DNA of 64,000 nt from Betaproteobacteria bacterium Ga0077532 (GTDB lineage: Bacteria; Pseudomonadota; Gammaproteobacteria; Burkholderiales; Ga0077523), in contig LNEE01000019.1 of the NCBI GenBank assembly GCA_001464895.1, positions 1 to 64,000 of the forward strand, written 5' to 3'. How positions within the stretch are numbered: position 1 is the stretch's first letter; the number at the start of each line of letters is the position of its first letter. A program made the translations under genes and the position numbers. Of the stretch, positions 15,666 through 25,500 are shown piece by piece. The notes beneath the pieces were generated by a model. The model ran no database searches. It was not told the origin of the DNA and saw only the letters and a list, made by a program, of their open reading frames with translations.

Positions 15666-16736
15666 ATGGAGCCAGCCCCCAGAACCGATTCCGCATTCGT
15701 CGATCGCATCCGCGTCTGGGGTCGTGAAGTCGGATTCGACGCGGTCGCCATCGCGGGGGTGGACCTCGGCGACGCGGAGGCCGGACTCGCCGCCTGGCTG
15801 GCCGCGGGCTTCCACGGATCCATGGACTACATGGCGCGGCACGGTTCCAAGCGGACGCGACCGGCGGAGCTGGTTCCGGGCACCGTCTCGGTCATCACCG
15901 TCCGGATGAACTACCTGCCGGCCGCGGCGCGCGACGCGTGGTCCGTCCTGGGCGACGGCGAGAGGGCGTACGTGTCCCGCTATGCCCTCGGGCGCGATTA
16001 CCACAAGGTTCTTCGGAACCGGTTGCAGGCGCTGGCCGACCGGATGGCCGCCGAGGTCGGCCCGTTCGGGTACCGGGTCTTCACGGACAGCGCCCCCGTC
16101 CAGGAGGTGGAACTTGCCCGTGCCTCCGGTCTGGGCTGGCGGGGCAAGCACACGCTGCTGCTGTCGCGCGACGCGGGCTCCTGGTACTTCCTGGGCGAGA
16201 TCTACACCGATCTGCCGCTTCCGCCCGACGCTCCCGTGAGCGCCCACTGCGGCAGTTGCACCCGCTGTCTCGATGTGTGTCCGACGCAGGCCATCGTCGC
16301 ACCGTACCGGCTCGACGCGCGGCGCTGCATCTCGTACCTGACCATCGAACACCCAGGGCCGATCCCGGAAGCGCTCCGACCCGCGTTGGGCAACCGTGTC
16401 TACGGCTGCGACGACTGCCAGCTGGTCTGCCCGTGGAACCGCTACGCGCAGCCGGCCGGGCTACCCGATTTCGCCGTTCGTAACGGTTTGGACGACGCGA
16501 CTCTGGTCGACCTCTTCGCCTGGACCGAGGCCGAGTTCGATCGCCGGATGGAGGGCAGCGCGATCCGCCGCATCGGTCACGAACGCTGGCTGCGGAATCT
16601 GGCGGTGGGGCTCGGGAATGCGCCGACGACGCAGGCGGTGATCGATGCGTTGCGGGGGAGGGTGGACGATCCGTCGATGCTCGTGCGGGAGCACGTGCGG
16701 TGGGCGCTGGGGCGGCACGGGGCCGCGGTCTTGTAG
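15666..16736 (+). CDS. queG: Epoxyqueuosine reductase QueG
   Basis: The ATG at 15666 gives 356 residues, a normal length. The enzyme performs the last step of queuosine tRNA modification, reducing epoxyqueuosine to queuosine with a cobalamin cofactor and two [4Fe-4S] clusters. Visible motifs are SRYALGRDYHKVLRNRL and DSAPVQEVELARASGLGWRGKH in the cobalamin domain, and two ferredoxin-like cysteine sets, CGSCTRCLDVCP and CDDCQLVCPWN, preceded by the RRC that completes the first cluster. A HEAT-like tail closes the protein. The stop is directly abutted by the repeat array starting at 16732. Confidence 0.95.
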   Translation: MEPAPRTDSAFVDRIRVWGREVGFDAVAIAGVDLGDAEAGLAAWLAAGFHGSMDYMARHGSKRTRPAELVPGTVSVITVRMNYLPAAARDAWSVLGDGERAYVSRYALGRDYHKVLRNRLQALADRMAAEVGPFGYRVFTDSAPVQEVELARASGLGWRGKHTLLLSRDAGSWYFLGEIYTDLPLPPDAPVSAHCGSCTRCLDVCPTQAIVAPYRLDARRCISYLTIEHPGPIPEALRPALGNRVYGCDDCQLVCPWNRYAQPAGLPDFAVRNGLDDATLVDLFAWTEAEFDRRMEGSAIRRIGHERWLRNLAVGLGNAPTTQAVIDALRGRVDDPSMLVREHVRWALGRHGAAVL

Positions 16737-17124
16737 GAGGGGCCCATGGCCCCGAAAGCGGTCGATGCAAGGAAACACTTCGACCGGAACCGACGCTTTC
16801 GCGGCCATGGGCCGCTCCTACAAAAGCTTGGCCCGATCCAGCGATCGATGGCACATCCCCCCTGTAGGAGGGGCCCATGGCCCCGAAAGCGGTTGATGCA
16901 AGGAAACGCTTCGACCGGAACCGACGCTTTCGCGGCCATGGGCCGCTCCTACAAAAGCTTGGCCCGATCCAGCGATCGATGGCGTTTCCCCCCTGTAGGA
17001 GGGGCCCATGGCCCCGAAAGCGGTGGATGCCAGGAAACGCTTCATCCGGAACAGATGCTTTCGCGGCCATGGCCGCTCCTACAAGAGCTTGGCCCGATCC
17101 CGATGTCAGTGGTGCACCAAGGGG
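16732..17124. repeat. Three tandem 131-bp units, each with a REP-type inverted pair
   Basis: Units begin at about 16732, 16863 and 16994, a period of 131 bp with very high identity. In each unit a forward motif (GTAGGAGGGGCCCATGGCCC) faces its inverted relative (TTTCGCGGCCATGGGCCGCT), the arrangement of a bacterial interspersed mosaic element, followed by an AAGCTTGGCCCGATC tail. The first unit overlaps the queG stop codon. The array fills most of the 550-bp gap between queG and ribF. Frames crossing it are repeat artefacts, not genes. Confidence 0.9.
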
Positions 17125-17213
17125 GATATACAAGGGGCCCTCCCCTTGTTGGTATGCCCTGCGGCCAAGCCGCCGCGGGCCGACGGCCCGAGAGGCGGCC
17201 CATGGTCGCCTTG
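17105..17213. repeat. Partial copy of the 126-bp dispersed repeat
   Basis: Directly after the 131-bp array, this stretch shares GGATATACAAGGGGCCC, CCCCTTGTTGGTA and CCCTGCGGCCAAGCCGCC with the array at 1-299, with a few substitutions (CGCGGGCCGACGGCCC for CGTGGGCCGTCAGGCCC). Two different repeat families are therefore adjacent here. Confidence 0.85.
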
Positions 17214-17254
17214 CGCCACGCCCACGGAAACCCCCCTCGCCCCCGGGAAGCCGA

Positions 17255-17260
17255 TAAAAT
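17255..17260 (+). promoter_or_regulatory. Candidate -10 box upstream of ribF
   Basis: TAAAAT lies 26 bp before the ribF ATG, downstream of the repeat block. No convincing -35 element is visible at the proper spacing. It is the only AT-rich hexamer in this GC-rich stretch, so it is the best candidate for the promoter of ribF-ileS-lspA-ispH. Confidence 0.35.
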
Positions 17261-17286
17261 CACTGCTTTCCTGGCTCCTCCAATCC

Positions 17287-18252
17287 ATGCGGCTCATCCG
17301 GGGCATTCCGGCGCAGGCGGACACGCCCATCGCGCTCACCATCGGCAACTTCGACGGCGTCCATGCCGGCCATCAGGCCATGGTCGCCAGGCTGACGGCC
17401 GCGGCGCGGTCGCTCGGGCTGCCGGCCGCGGTGATGACCTTCGAGCCGCATCCCCGCGAGTTCTTCGCACCGGCCGATGCGCCGGCCCGGCTCACGTCCC
17501 TGAGAGACAAGGTCGCCCGCCTGACCGAACTCGGCGTCGACCGTGTGTACGTCTGCCGTTTCGACCGGGCCTTCGCCGCGCAGTCGCCCGAGGTTTTCAT
17601 CGAGCAGGGGCTCGTCCGTGGACTCGGGGTGCGCTGGCTGCTCGTGGGGGACGACTTCCGGTTCGGTGCCGGTCGCGTCGGGGATGTCGCCCGGCTGCAG
17701 CACGATGGCCCGCCACTCGGCATGACGGTCGAGGCGATGCACACCGTCGTGGTCGATGGTGTCCGCGCCTCCAGCACCGCCGTCCGTCAGGCACTCCGGC
17801 AGGGCGATCTCGACGCCGCGGCGGCCCTGCTCGGGCGTCCCTATTCGATCACCGGCCGCATCGTGGGGGGCGACCGCATCGGGCGGCAGCTGGGCTTTCC
17901 CACTGCGAACGTCCGCATGCGATTCAAGCGCCCGCCGCTCGACGGCATCTTCGCCGTGCTCGTGCACGGGATCGGCACCACACCGCTCGTCGGCGCGGCC
18001 AGCCTCGGTGTACGACCCACGGTCACCGACACCGGCCGACCCACGCTCGAGGTCTTCCTCCTCGATTTCGACGGCGACGTCTACGGCCGCGCCGTCCGCG
18101 TGGACTTCCTGCATCGCTTGCGCGGCGAGGAGAAGTACGACACCTTGGCGGCCCTGCGCACGCAGATCGCCCTCGACGTGCAGGCCACCCGCGCGTTCTT
18201 CGCCGCGCCGCCCGTGCAACCCGCGAACCCATCCGTCTCACTGCCTTCCTGA
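17287..18252 (+). CDS. ribF: Bifunctional riboflavin kinase/FAD synthetase RibF
   Basis: This 321-residue protein converts riboflavin to FMN and FMN to FAD. The N-terminal adenylyltransferase domain has the nucleotide-binding TIGNFDGVHAGHQAM and TFEPHPREFF; SSTAVRQAL is the ISSTxIR-type motif. The C-terminal kinase domain has GRIVGGDRIGRQLGFPTANV and the catalytic glutamate in RPTLEVFLLDFDGDVYG. It is 9 bp ahead of ileS, the usual proteobacterial pairing, and probably leads an operon with ileS, lspA and ispH. The riboflavin-making genes themselves are at 54374-57721. Confidence 0.96.
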   Translation: MRLIRGIPAQADTPIALTIGNFDGVHAGHQAMVARLTAAARSLGLPAAVMTFEPHPREFFAPADAPARLTSLRDKVARLTELGVDRVYVCRFDRAFAAQSPEVFIEQGLVRGLGVRWLLVGDDFRFGAGRVGDVARLQHDGPPLGMTVEAMHTVVVDGVRASSTAVRQALRQGDLDAAAALLGRPYSITGRIVGGDRIGRQLGFPTANVRMRFKRPPLDGIFAVLVHGIGTTPLVGAASLGVRPTVTDTGRPTLEVFLLDFDGDVYGRAVRVDFLHRLRGEEKYDTLAALRTQIALDVQATRAFFAAPPVQPANPSVSLPS

Positions 18253-18261
18253 ACCTATTCC

Positions 18262-21042
18262 ATGGCCGACTTCAAGGACACCCTCAATCTCCCCGACACG
18301 CCGTTCCCGATGCGCGGGGACCTCGCCAAGCGGGAGCCCGGCTGGGTGCAGCAGTGGCAGCAGCGCGGTCTCTATCAGCGCATCCGCGAGGCGTCCGTCG
18401 GCCGGCCGAAGTTCGTTCTGCACGATGGCCCGCCCTACGCCAACGGCGACATCCACATGGGACACGCCGTCAACAAGGTGCTGAAGGACATCATCGTCCG
18501 CAGCAAGACGCTCGCGGGGTTCGATGCGCCGTACGTCCCGGGGTGGGACTGCCACGGCCTCCCGATCGAGCACCAGATCGAGAAGAAGCACGGTCGCGGG
18601 CTCGAGCCCAACGCGTTCCGCAAGCTGTGCCGAGAGTTCGCGGCCTCGCAGATCGCGCGGCAGAAGGCCGACTTCATCCGCCTCGGCGTCATCGGCGACT
18701 GGGACCATCCGTACCTCACGATGGATTTCCGCACCGAGGCGGACATCATCCGGTCGCTCGCCCGCATCTACGAGCGCGGCTACCTGTATCAGGGCGCGAA
18801 GCCGGTCCACTGGTGCCTCGATTGCCGCTCCGCGCTGGCCGAGGCGGAGGTCGAGTACGAGGACCGCACCTCGCCCGCCATCGATGTGGCCTTCCCCGGC
18901 CGTGATCCGCAGGAACTGGCCAGGCCGTTCGGATTCACGCACACCGATCACCCGGCCTACGCGGTGATCTGGACGACGACGCCATGGACGCTGCCGGCGA
19001 ACCAGGCGGTGGCCGTGCATCCGGAGATCGATTACGCGCTGGTGCGTGGTCCGAAGTACTTCCTGATCCTCGCCGTCGACCTCGTCGAGGCCTGCATGAA
19101 GCGTTACGGCATCGAGGAATGGAAGATCGTGGGCACCGTGAAGGGCGCGGCGCTCGAGGGGCTGGAGATCTGGCATCCGTTCCAGCCACGCAAGGTGCCG
19201 ATCATCCTCGGCGACCACGTCACGCTCGATGCCGGCACCGGCTTGGTCCACACCGCGCCCGCGCACGGCGTGGAGGACTTCGTGGCGGGCCAGAAGTACA
19301 ACCTGCCCGTGGCGAACCCCGTCGGCCCCGACGGCCGCTTCGACGAGACCGTCCCGCTGGTGGGTGGCCAGACGGTCTGGGAGGGCAACAAGGCCGTCGT
19401 CGAGGTGCTCGAATCGAAGACGCTGCTCCTGCACCACGAGGCCTACAAGCACAGCTATCCGCACTGCTGGCGGCACAAGACGCCGGTGATCTTCCGCGCG
19501 ACGCACCAGTGGTTCATCGGGATGGAGACGAAGGGGCCCGAGGGTCAGTCCTTGCGCGAGGTTGCCAATGCGGCCGTGGCCGCCACGGAGTTCTTCCCGC
19601 AGTGGGGCCGCGCGCGGTTGGAGGCCATGATCGGCAACCGGCCCGACTGGTGCGTCTCGCGCCAGCGCAGCTGGGGCGTGCCGATGTCGCTGATCGTGCA
19701 CCAGAAGACCGGCGAGCCGCATCCGCGTCTGCTGGAGTTGATGGAGGCCGTTGCGCAGAAGGTGGAGCAGGGCGGCATCGAAGCGTGGTTCGCCCTCGAC
19801 CTGCGTGATCTCATCGGAGACGAGGCGGCCGTCTACGAGAAGGTGCCTGACACCCTCGACGTCTGGTTCGACTCCGGCACGACCCACGCGAGCGTCCTGG
19901 CGCGCCGCGAGGCGCTGACGAAACCGGCCGACCTCTATCTGGAAGGTTCCGATCAGCATCGCGGCTGGTTCCAGTCGTCGCTGCTCACGGGCTGCGCGAT
20001 GGACGGCCAAGCGCCGTATCGGCAATTGCTCACGCATGGCTTCCTCGTGGATCAGCACGGCCGCAAGATGAGCAAGTCGGCCGGCAACGGTATCGACCCG
20101 CAGGATGTCGCCGGCAAGCTGGGCGCGGACATCCTCCGCCTCTGGATCGGGTCCTCCGACTATTCGGGCGAGATCTCGCTCTCCGACGAGATCCTGAAGC
20201 GTGTGGTCGAGAGCTATCGCCGGATCCGCAACACGCTCCGCTTCCTGCTCGCGAACGTCTCCGACTTCGATCCCACGACCGATCTGCTGCCGCCGTCCGA
20301 GTGGCTCGAGATCGACCGCTACGGCCTCGCCCTCGTGCGCGAACTGCAGTCCGAGGTGTGCGCGGCCTACGACCGGTACGAGTTCCACGCCGTCGTGCAG
20401 CGCATCCAGACGTTCTGCTCGGAGGAACTGGGCGGCTTCTACCTCGACATTCTGAAGGACCGCCTCTACACGACCGCGCGCGACAGCCGTCCGCGGCGGG
20501 CAGCGCAGTCCGTGCTGTGGCATCTCTCCCAGAGCCTGCTCCGGCTGATGGCGCCGGTGCTCGCGTTCACGGCCGAGGAGGCCTGGGCGGTGCTGAATCG
20601 CCGCGACGACGACAGCCTGTTCCTCCACACGTGGTACGAACTGCCCGCGCAGGACGGCGAGGACGCGCTCATCGCGAAGTGGCGCGCCGTCCGCGATGTT
20701 CGGGCGTGGGTGCAGAAGGAACTGGAAGGCCTGCGCGGGGCGGGGTCCATCGGATCCTCGCTGCAGGCGGAGGTGACGCTCGGGCTGTACGGCGCCCGGT
20801 ACGACGCCTGCGCGAGCCTCGGCGATGACCTCCGGTTCGTGCTGATCACATCGCAGGCGGGTGTGGCCTCGGTCGATGCGGCGGACGGCGAGACCGTTGC
20901 CGTCAAGCCGAGCGAGGCAGCCAAGTGCGGGCGCTGCTGGCACTACCGTTCGGACGTGGGTCACCACCCCGCGCATCCGGAACTGTGCGGTCGGTGCACG
21001 GCGAATCTTCACGGCGAGGGCGAGCCGCGTGCGGCTGCTTGA
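18262..21042 (+). CDS. ileS: Isoleucyl-tRNA synthetase
   Basis: This 926-residue class I synthetase charges tRNA-Ile. It has the HIGH-type motif HMGH in [17 protein letters not shown], the KMSKS motif in [11 protein letters not shown], the editing domain between them, and a C-terminal zinc finger ([15 protein letters not shown]...CGRC). Length matches the bacterial enzyme. The stop overlaps the GTG start of lspA by 14 bp. Confidence 0.98.
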   Translation: MADFKDTLNLPDTPFPMRGDLAKREPGWVQQWQQRGLYQRIREASVGRPKFVLHDGPPYANGDIHMGHAVNKVLKDIIVRSKTLAGFDAPYVPGWDCHGLPIEHQIEKKHGRGLEPNAFRKLCREFAASQIARQKADFIRLGVIGDWDHPYLTMDFRTEADIIRSLARIYERGYLYQGAKPVHWCLDCRSALAEAEVEYEDRTSPAIDVAFPGRDPQELARPFGFTHTDHPAYAVIWTTTPWTLPANQAVAVHPEIDYALVRGPKYFLILAVDLVEACMKRYGIEEWKIVGTVKGAALEGLEIWHPFQPRKVPIILGDHVTLDAGTGLVHTAPAHGVEDFVAGQKYNLPVANPVGPDGRFDETVPLVGGQTVWEGNKAVVEVLESKTLLLHHEAYKHSYPHCWRHKTPVIFRATHQWFIGMETKGPEGQSLREVANAAVAATEFFPQWGRARLEAMIGNRPDWCVSRQRSWGVPMSLIVHQKTGEPHPRLLELMEAVAQKVEQGGIEAWFALDLRDLIGDEAAVYEKVPDTLDVWFDSGTTHASVLARREALTKPADLYLEGSDQHRGWFQSSLLTGCAMDGQAPYRQLLTHGFLVDQHGRKMSKSAGNGIDPQDVAGKLGADILRLWIGSSDYSGEISLSDEILKRVVESYRRIRNTLRFLLANVSDFDPTTDLLPPSEWLEIDRYGLALVRELQSEVCAAYDRYEFHAVVQRIQTFCSEELGGFYLDILKDRLYTTARDSRPRRAAQSVLWHLSQSLLRLMAPVLAFTAEEAWAVLNRRDDDSLFLHTWYELPAQDGEDALIAKWRAVRDVRAWVQKELEGLRGAGSIGSSLQAEVTLGLYGARYDACASLGDDLRFVLITSQAGVASVDAADGETVAVKPSEAAKCGRCWHYRSDVGHHPAHPELCGRCTANLHGEGEPRAAA

Positions 21043-21550
21043 GTCCGCGCGCTGGTTCGCGCTGGCTTTCGTGGTCGCGGTGTTGGACCAGTGGAGCAAG
21101 CACGTCGTCCAGCAGCATCTCGTCTACGGCGATTCGATCCGTGTCACCGGGTTCTTCGATCTGGTGCTCGTGTTCAACCCCGGAGCGGCATTCAGCTTCC
21201 TGTCGTCGGCGTCGGGTTGGCAGCGTGAGTTGTTCATCGGCATCGCACTCGCGGCGTCGATCTTCATGGCGACGTTGATCGTGCGTCACCGAACGCGCCT
21301 CCTGTTCGGATTCGCCCTGGGGATGATTCTCGGCGGCGCGATCGGCAATGTCATCGATCGCTGGATGCTTGGCGCCGTCGTCGATTTCCTCCATTTCCAC
21401 GTCGCGGGCTATTTCTGGCCAGCCTTCAATCTCGCGGACTCCGCCATCACCTGCGGCGCGGTCCTGCTCGTCTGGGACAGCTTCCGGGATCAGCGCGCGC
21501 GCCAGGCGCAGCGCGAACCGGCGGCACGTCCTCCGGGAGAATCTCCATGA
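21029..21550 (+). CDS. lspA: Lipoprotein signal peptidase LspA
   Basis: This inner-membrane aspartic peptidase removes the signal peptide from diacylglyceryl prolipoproteins. The chosen start is GTG 21029 inside the end of ileS, giving 173 residues and the first membrane helix directly after LLESARW; no ATG is suitably placed. Four hydrophobic segments are visible. The two catalytic aspartates are in GNVIDRW and FNLADSAI. Its stop overlaps the ispH start by 4 bp. Confidence 0.95.
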   Translation: MRLLESARWFALAFVVAVLDQWSKHVVQQHLVYGDSIRVTGFFDLVLVFNPGAAFSFLSSASGWQRELFIGIALAASIFMATLIVRHRTRLLFGFALGMILGGAIGNVIDRWMLGAVVDFLHFHVAGYFWPAFNLADSAITCGAVLLVWDSFRDQRARQAQREPAARPPGESP

Positions 21551-22473
21551 AAGTCCTGCTCGCCAACCCACGCGGCTTCTGCGCCGGCGTCGATCGCGCC
21601 ATCGAGATCGTCGAGAGGGCCATCCAGCGCCACGGCGCGCCGATCTACGTGCGGCACGAGGTCGTCCACAACCGCTTCGTCGTGGACGATCTCCGCGGGA
21701 AGGGCGCCGTCTTCGTGGACCAGCTGTCGGAAGTGCCGACCGGCGCCACCGTCGTCTTCAGCGCGCACGGGGTTTCTCAGGAGGTGCGGCGCGACGCCGA
21801 GCAGCGCGGCCTGCGCGTCTTCGATGCGACGTGCCCGCTCGTGACGAAGGTCCATGTGGAGGTCACGCGCATGCGGGAGCAGGGGCGCGAGATCGTGATG
21901 ATCGGCCATCGCGGACATCCGGAGGTCGAGGGGACCATGGGCCAGTCCGACGGTGGCATCCATCTGGTCGAGACCCCTGCGGACGTCGACCATCTCGTGG
22001 TGAACGACGCCTCGAAGCTGGCGTTCGTCACGCAGACGACGCTATCGGTGGACGATGCGCGCGCCGTGATCGATGCATTGCGCCGCCGCTTCCCCGAGAT
22101 CGTCGGGCCCCGCAAGGATGACATCTGCTACGCGACGCAGAATCGGCAGGATGCCGTGAAGAAGCTCGCGGGTGCGGTGGATGTCGTGATCGTCGTCGGT
22201 TCCCCGAACAGCTCCAACTCGAACCGGCTGCGCGAGGTGGCGGAACTGGCCGGCGTCCCTTCCTACATGATCGATCGCGCCGAGGATCTCGATGCAGCGT
22301 GGGTCATCGGCAAGGCCACCATCGGCGTCACCGCCGGGGCTTCGGCCCCGGAAGTACTGGTGAAGGCCGTGCTCTCCCGGCTCTCGGAACTCGGCGCGAC
22401 GTCGGTTTCGGACCTTCCCGGTGTGCCGGAGGACGTCACCTTCCCGATTCCGAAGGCGCTCGTCACGACCTGA
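21547..22473 (+). CDS. ispH: 4-hydroxy-3-methylbut-2-enyl diphosphate reductase IspH
   Basis: This 308-residue enzyme makes isopentenyl and dimethylallyl diphosphate, the last step of the MEP isoprenoid pathway. The three [4Fe-4S] cysteines are visible: Cys12 in [10 protein letters not shown], one in [11 protein letters not shown] and one in [28 protein letters not shown] and TAGASAPE are conserved substrate-site motifs. It overlaps lspA by 4 bp and ends in a strong hairpin. The fkpB gene often found between lspA and ispH is absent. Confidence 0.97.
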   Translation: MKVLLANPRGFCAGVDRAIEIVERAIQRHGAPIYVRHEVVHNRFVVDDLRGKGAVFVDQLSEVPTGATVVFSAHGVSQEVRRDAEQRGLRVFDATCPLVTKVHVEVTRMREQGREIVMIGHRGHPEVEGTMGQSDGGIHLVETPADVDHLVVNDASKLAFVTQTTLSVDDARAVIDALRRRFPEIVGPRKDDICYATQNRQDAVKKLAGAVDVVIVVGSPNSSNSNRLREVAELAGVPSYMIDRAEDLDAAWVIGKATIGVTAGASAPEVLVKAVLSRLSELGATSVSDLPGVPEDVTFPIPKALVTT

Positions 22474-22502
22474 AGCCGGCACCCTTGGGAGGGCGCCGGC
22501 TT
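22473..22502. terminator. Hairpin terminator between convergent ispH and pilY1-like gene
   Basis: AAGCCGGC and GCCGGCTT form an 8-bp stem, extended after one mismatch by CCCT/AGGG around a short loop. It starts at the last base of the ispH stop and lies 24 bp beyond the end of the oppositely oriented gene, so it can serve both strands. There is no long T-run. Confidence 0.65.
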
Positions 22503-22525
22503 CCCGGTTGTGAAGCCGGTTCGGG

Positions 22526-25500
22526 TCAGGGGGCGATGTTGTCCTGAAGATCACGCCACGAAAGGCGTCGCCCGGTGCTCGTCGTGTTGTTGGCGGGTGG
22601 TGTCACCTTCACGGTGGTGGCGCTGGAACTGCGGATGAGGCCGACGATCTGGCCCGATGTCAGGCGGATCAGCACCACGCGGCTCGACAGGAAGTTGCCC
22701 ATCTTCGCCCCGGCGTTGGTCGCTCCCGGCACCCTGCCGCCTGTGGTGAAGTCGAGGTAGTAGATCCAGCTGCTGCCGCCGGGATTGCAGGGGTCGGTTC
22801 CATTCGGAACGTTCGTCGTGAAGGTGATCACGCCGCCTGACAGCACTGGGTTCGTGGAGACGCGCTCGCCGATTTCCGGGAGGTCCAGCACCCATCCGTA
22901 CTTGTCACGGAAGTCGACGGGGGTCGACGTGACGGTGATCGTGTCTGCAGACTTGGTCGCCGTCTGCGTCACCAGCACCGACCGTGAAGTGATCAGCGGG
23001 GTGGTGGCGGAGGTGTGGGTCACTTCGTCCCGCAGGGCGTAGAAGCTCATGCGTCGGCGAGCGAGCGTGTTCTCGGGCGAGTTGCCGATGACGTCGGTGT
23101 CGCCAAGATACTGACCCGCACCGATGAAGATCACGCGCTTGCCCTGCACCTCGCCCAGTTCGGGTTCCACCGTGATCGGCTGGTAGTCGCCGGTGCTCGT
23201 CTTCAGCTCGGCGACCTTCGCGACGCGCCAATTGGCCATGTCCGGGTCCGAGAGATCGAATCGCCACACGTTCCCCAGCAGGTCGCCACCGTAGAGGGCC
23301 TCGGTCGTTGCATCGGTATCCGGCCGACGGGAGAACGCCGACAGGTGGGCGAGGCCGCTGGGCGTCGATGCCGTGCCGACGCCGGTGCTGAGCGTCCGGA
23401 TGACGCGGCCGTCCGCGGGATCGAGGATGTAGACGCGTCCAACACCATCGCCACCGCTCGAGCCAGTAGCGGTTCCGTTGTTGTATCCCGACGTCACCGC
23501 CACCACCCAGCCCGCGGCCCGCGTTTTCACGATGACCGGCTTGCCGAAGCTGTAGCCGATGTTCGGGCGCACCGTGGCGTCGTCGGTATCCGTTGCGGCG
23601 CTGGGGAACTCCCAGAGCACCTTGGATGCGAGGGTCGTCTCGGAGTTGATCGAAGGATTGGTGACGTCCAGCGCGTAGTAGCCGAAGCCACCCTTGCGCA
23701 AGCCGCCCACGAGGATCGTCCGCCAGTCCGGCGTGCCGGGCGTCGAGAGATCGTTGCCGTACGTGTACGCCATGTCGACGTCGCCCACCGTCGGGGTGCC
23801 GTCGACGTAGTACAGATGTCGGAAGCCGAGGCGGTCGGAGAGATTGCGCAGGTTGGAGAACACGTGGCGCGGCACGTAGGCCCAAAGTTCCGCGCCCGTG
23901 TTGACATCGAACGCGTGCAACATGCCATCGTTGGCGCCCTGATAGACCACGCCCTGCCGCGCGCCGGCCCCTTCCGTCATGGCCTGCCTGAACTCCAGAT
24001 ACCCGGGGTCGAAGTAGTTGAACCTGGGGGCGCGTACCACGACCGGTTCACCATTCACGATGTCGCCGAGAATGGAGATGTCGTCCGGGATGCGGTTGTT
24101 GGGATACACGTACTTGCCGTTGCTCGTGACGTAGTTGCCGGTGCCGTCCAGGCTCGGGCGCGGACCGCGGGAGCGGAACTTCTCGACCTCGCGCGATCGC
24201 TCCCCGCGCAGGAAATCCAGAACCTGGGAGTCCACGGAGGTGATGCCGCTCACGGTCGACGTGAGCATCGCCTGCATGGTGGACGGCAGGCTCGACCACT
24301 GCAGGGGAATGCCGTCGGTGCCATCGTACGTGGCGATGATGCGGTCGGTCTGTGGACGCACTGCGAGCTGTTTCTGCGGAGACGGATTCCAGATCGCGGA
24401 CGTGCTCGGCGTGCCGGTGGCCGGATCGATCTCGTACTTGTTGATGTCGCCCGACCACGGACCGGAGTTGTAGCTGGACGCGTACGAGTAGTTGTCGCCC
24501 GGCACGATGTTCGGATTGGCCACGGCAACAGCCGCGCCTGATCCGCCTTTCGCCCCCACGCTGTTCACGATGTCGATGACGCCGACCCGGGTCTCCTCCG
24601 GCGAACTGGCCGAGAGCATGAGGCCGCGCCCGTTGATGGTGGCGTGCCACAGCTCGTCGATGGCCGCGGGATGCCGCTGCTTGTAGCCTGTGCCCGACCT
24701 CACCTCCGGCCACGTGAAGGTGTTCAAGTACGGATTGGTGTTGTAGCTGGCGAGGGTGGCGTCGTCGGTCCTGCCGAAGATCTCGCCCTGGACGCCGAGG
24801 CCCAGCGCGTACGTGTTCATGTGCAGGAAGTCGTTGCGATCGGCGTCAGGGGCGGTGTCGTACTTGTTGAGTGGCACCTGACGTGCGGCGAGGTCCGTCC
24901 GCAGATTGGTGGAGTAGAAGTGCATCGCGATATCGGCCAGCGTGTTCGACTCCGCATCGACGAAGGGAGCCGCTGGCTTCACCTCCACGGCGGGGAGTGG
25001 CGTCGACGGTGGCAGCGGGATGGTGCCCGCAGGCGACGCATCGGTGTAGTTCAACACCGCGTTCTCGGGGTCGTAGGGGATCGTGAACCTGTTCGTCGCC
25101 GCATCGTCTGCGTTGCCGAAGTTGGCGACGGGTGCCTCGGTGCTCGCGAAGCCGTCCGTGATCACGAATGCCGCGTTGAACTGGCACGCCGCATTGATCG
25201 GGGCGCCGGAGCCTGTCCGCATGAACTGGTTGCCGGCGTACTCCAGTGCGCGTCGTGTGGGCGTGCCGCCGGAGCCCTTCACGCGATACAAGTCGTTCAG
25301 CAGACGCTTCGCATTCGACGTGTCCGACCCGCTGTCGAAATCGCGCATCGTGACGTTCGTGAGATTGTTGAATACGACATGCCCGGCACGCAGCCCGTTC
25401 AGCTGGTCGAACGCGAGGCCCAGGGCGCCATTCAGCATCATGTGGCGCTTGCGGTAGAACGCGAACCAGTTCGCGAAGTTGGTCATCTCCTCCTGATACG

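Noticed and set aside
16732..17124. CRISPR array
   Set aside because: The units are 131-bp tandem copies with internal REP palindromes, not short repeats with unique spacers, and no cas genes are present.
16746..18905. 719-residue frame beginning in the 131-bp repeats
   Set aside because: It crosses the repeat array and overlaps ribF and ileS in the wrong frame.
18238..21099. 953-residue open frame on the minus strand
   Set aside because: It lies exactly antisense to ileS and has biased composition and no domain.
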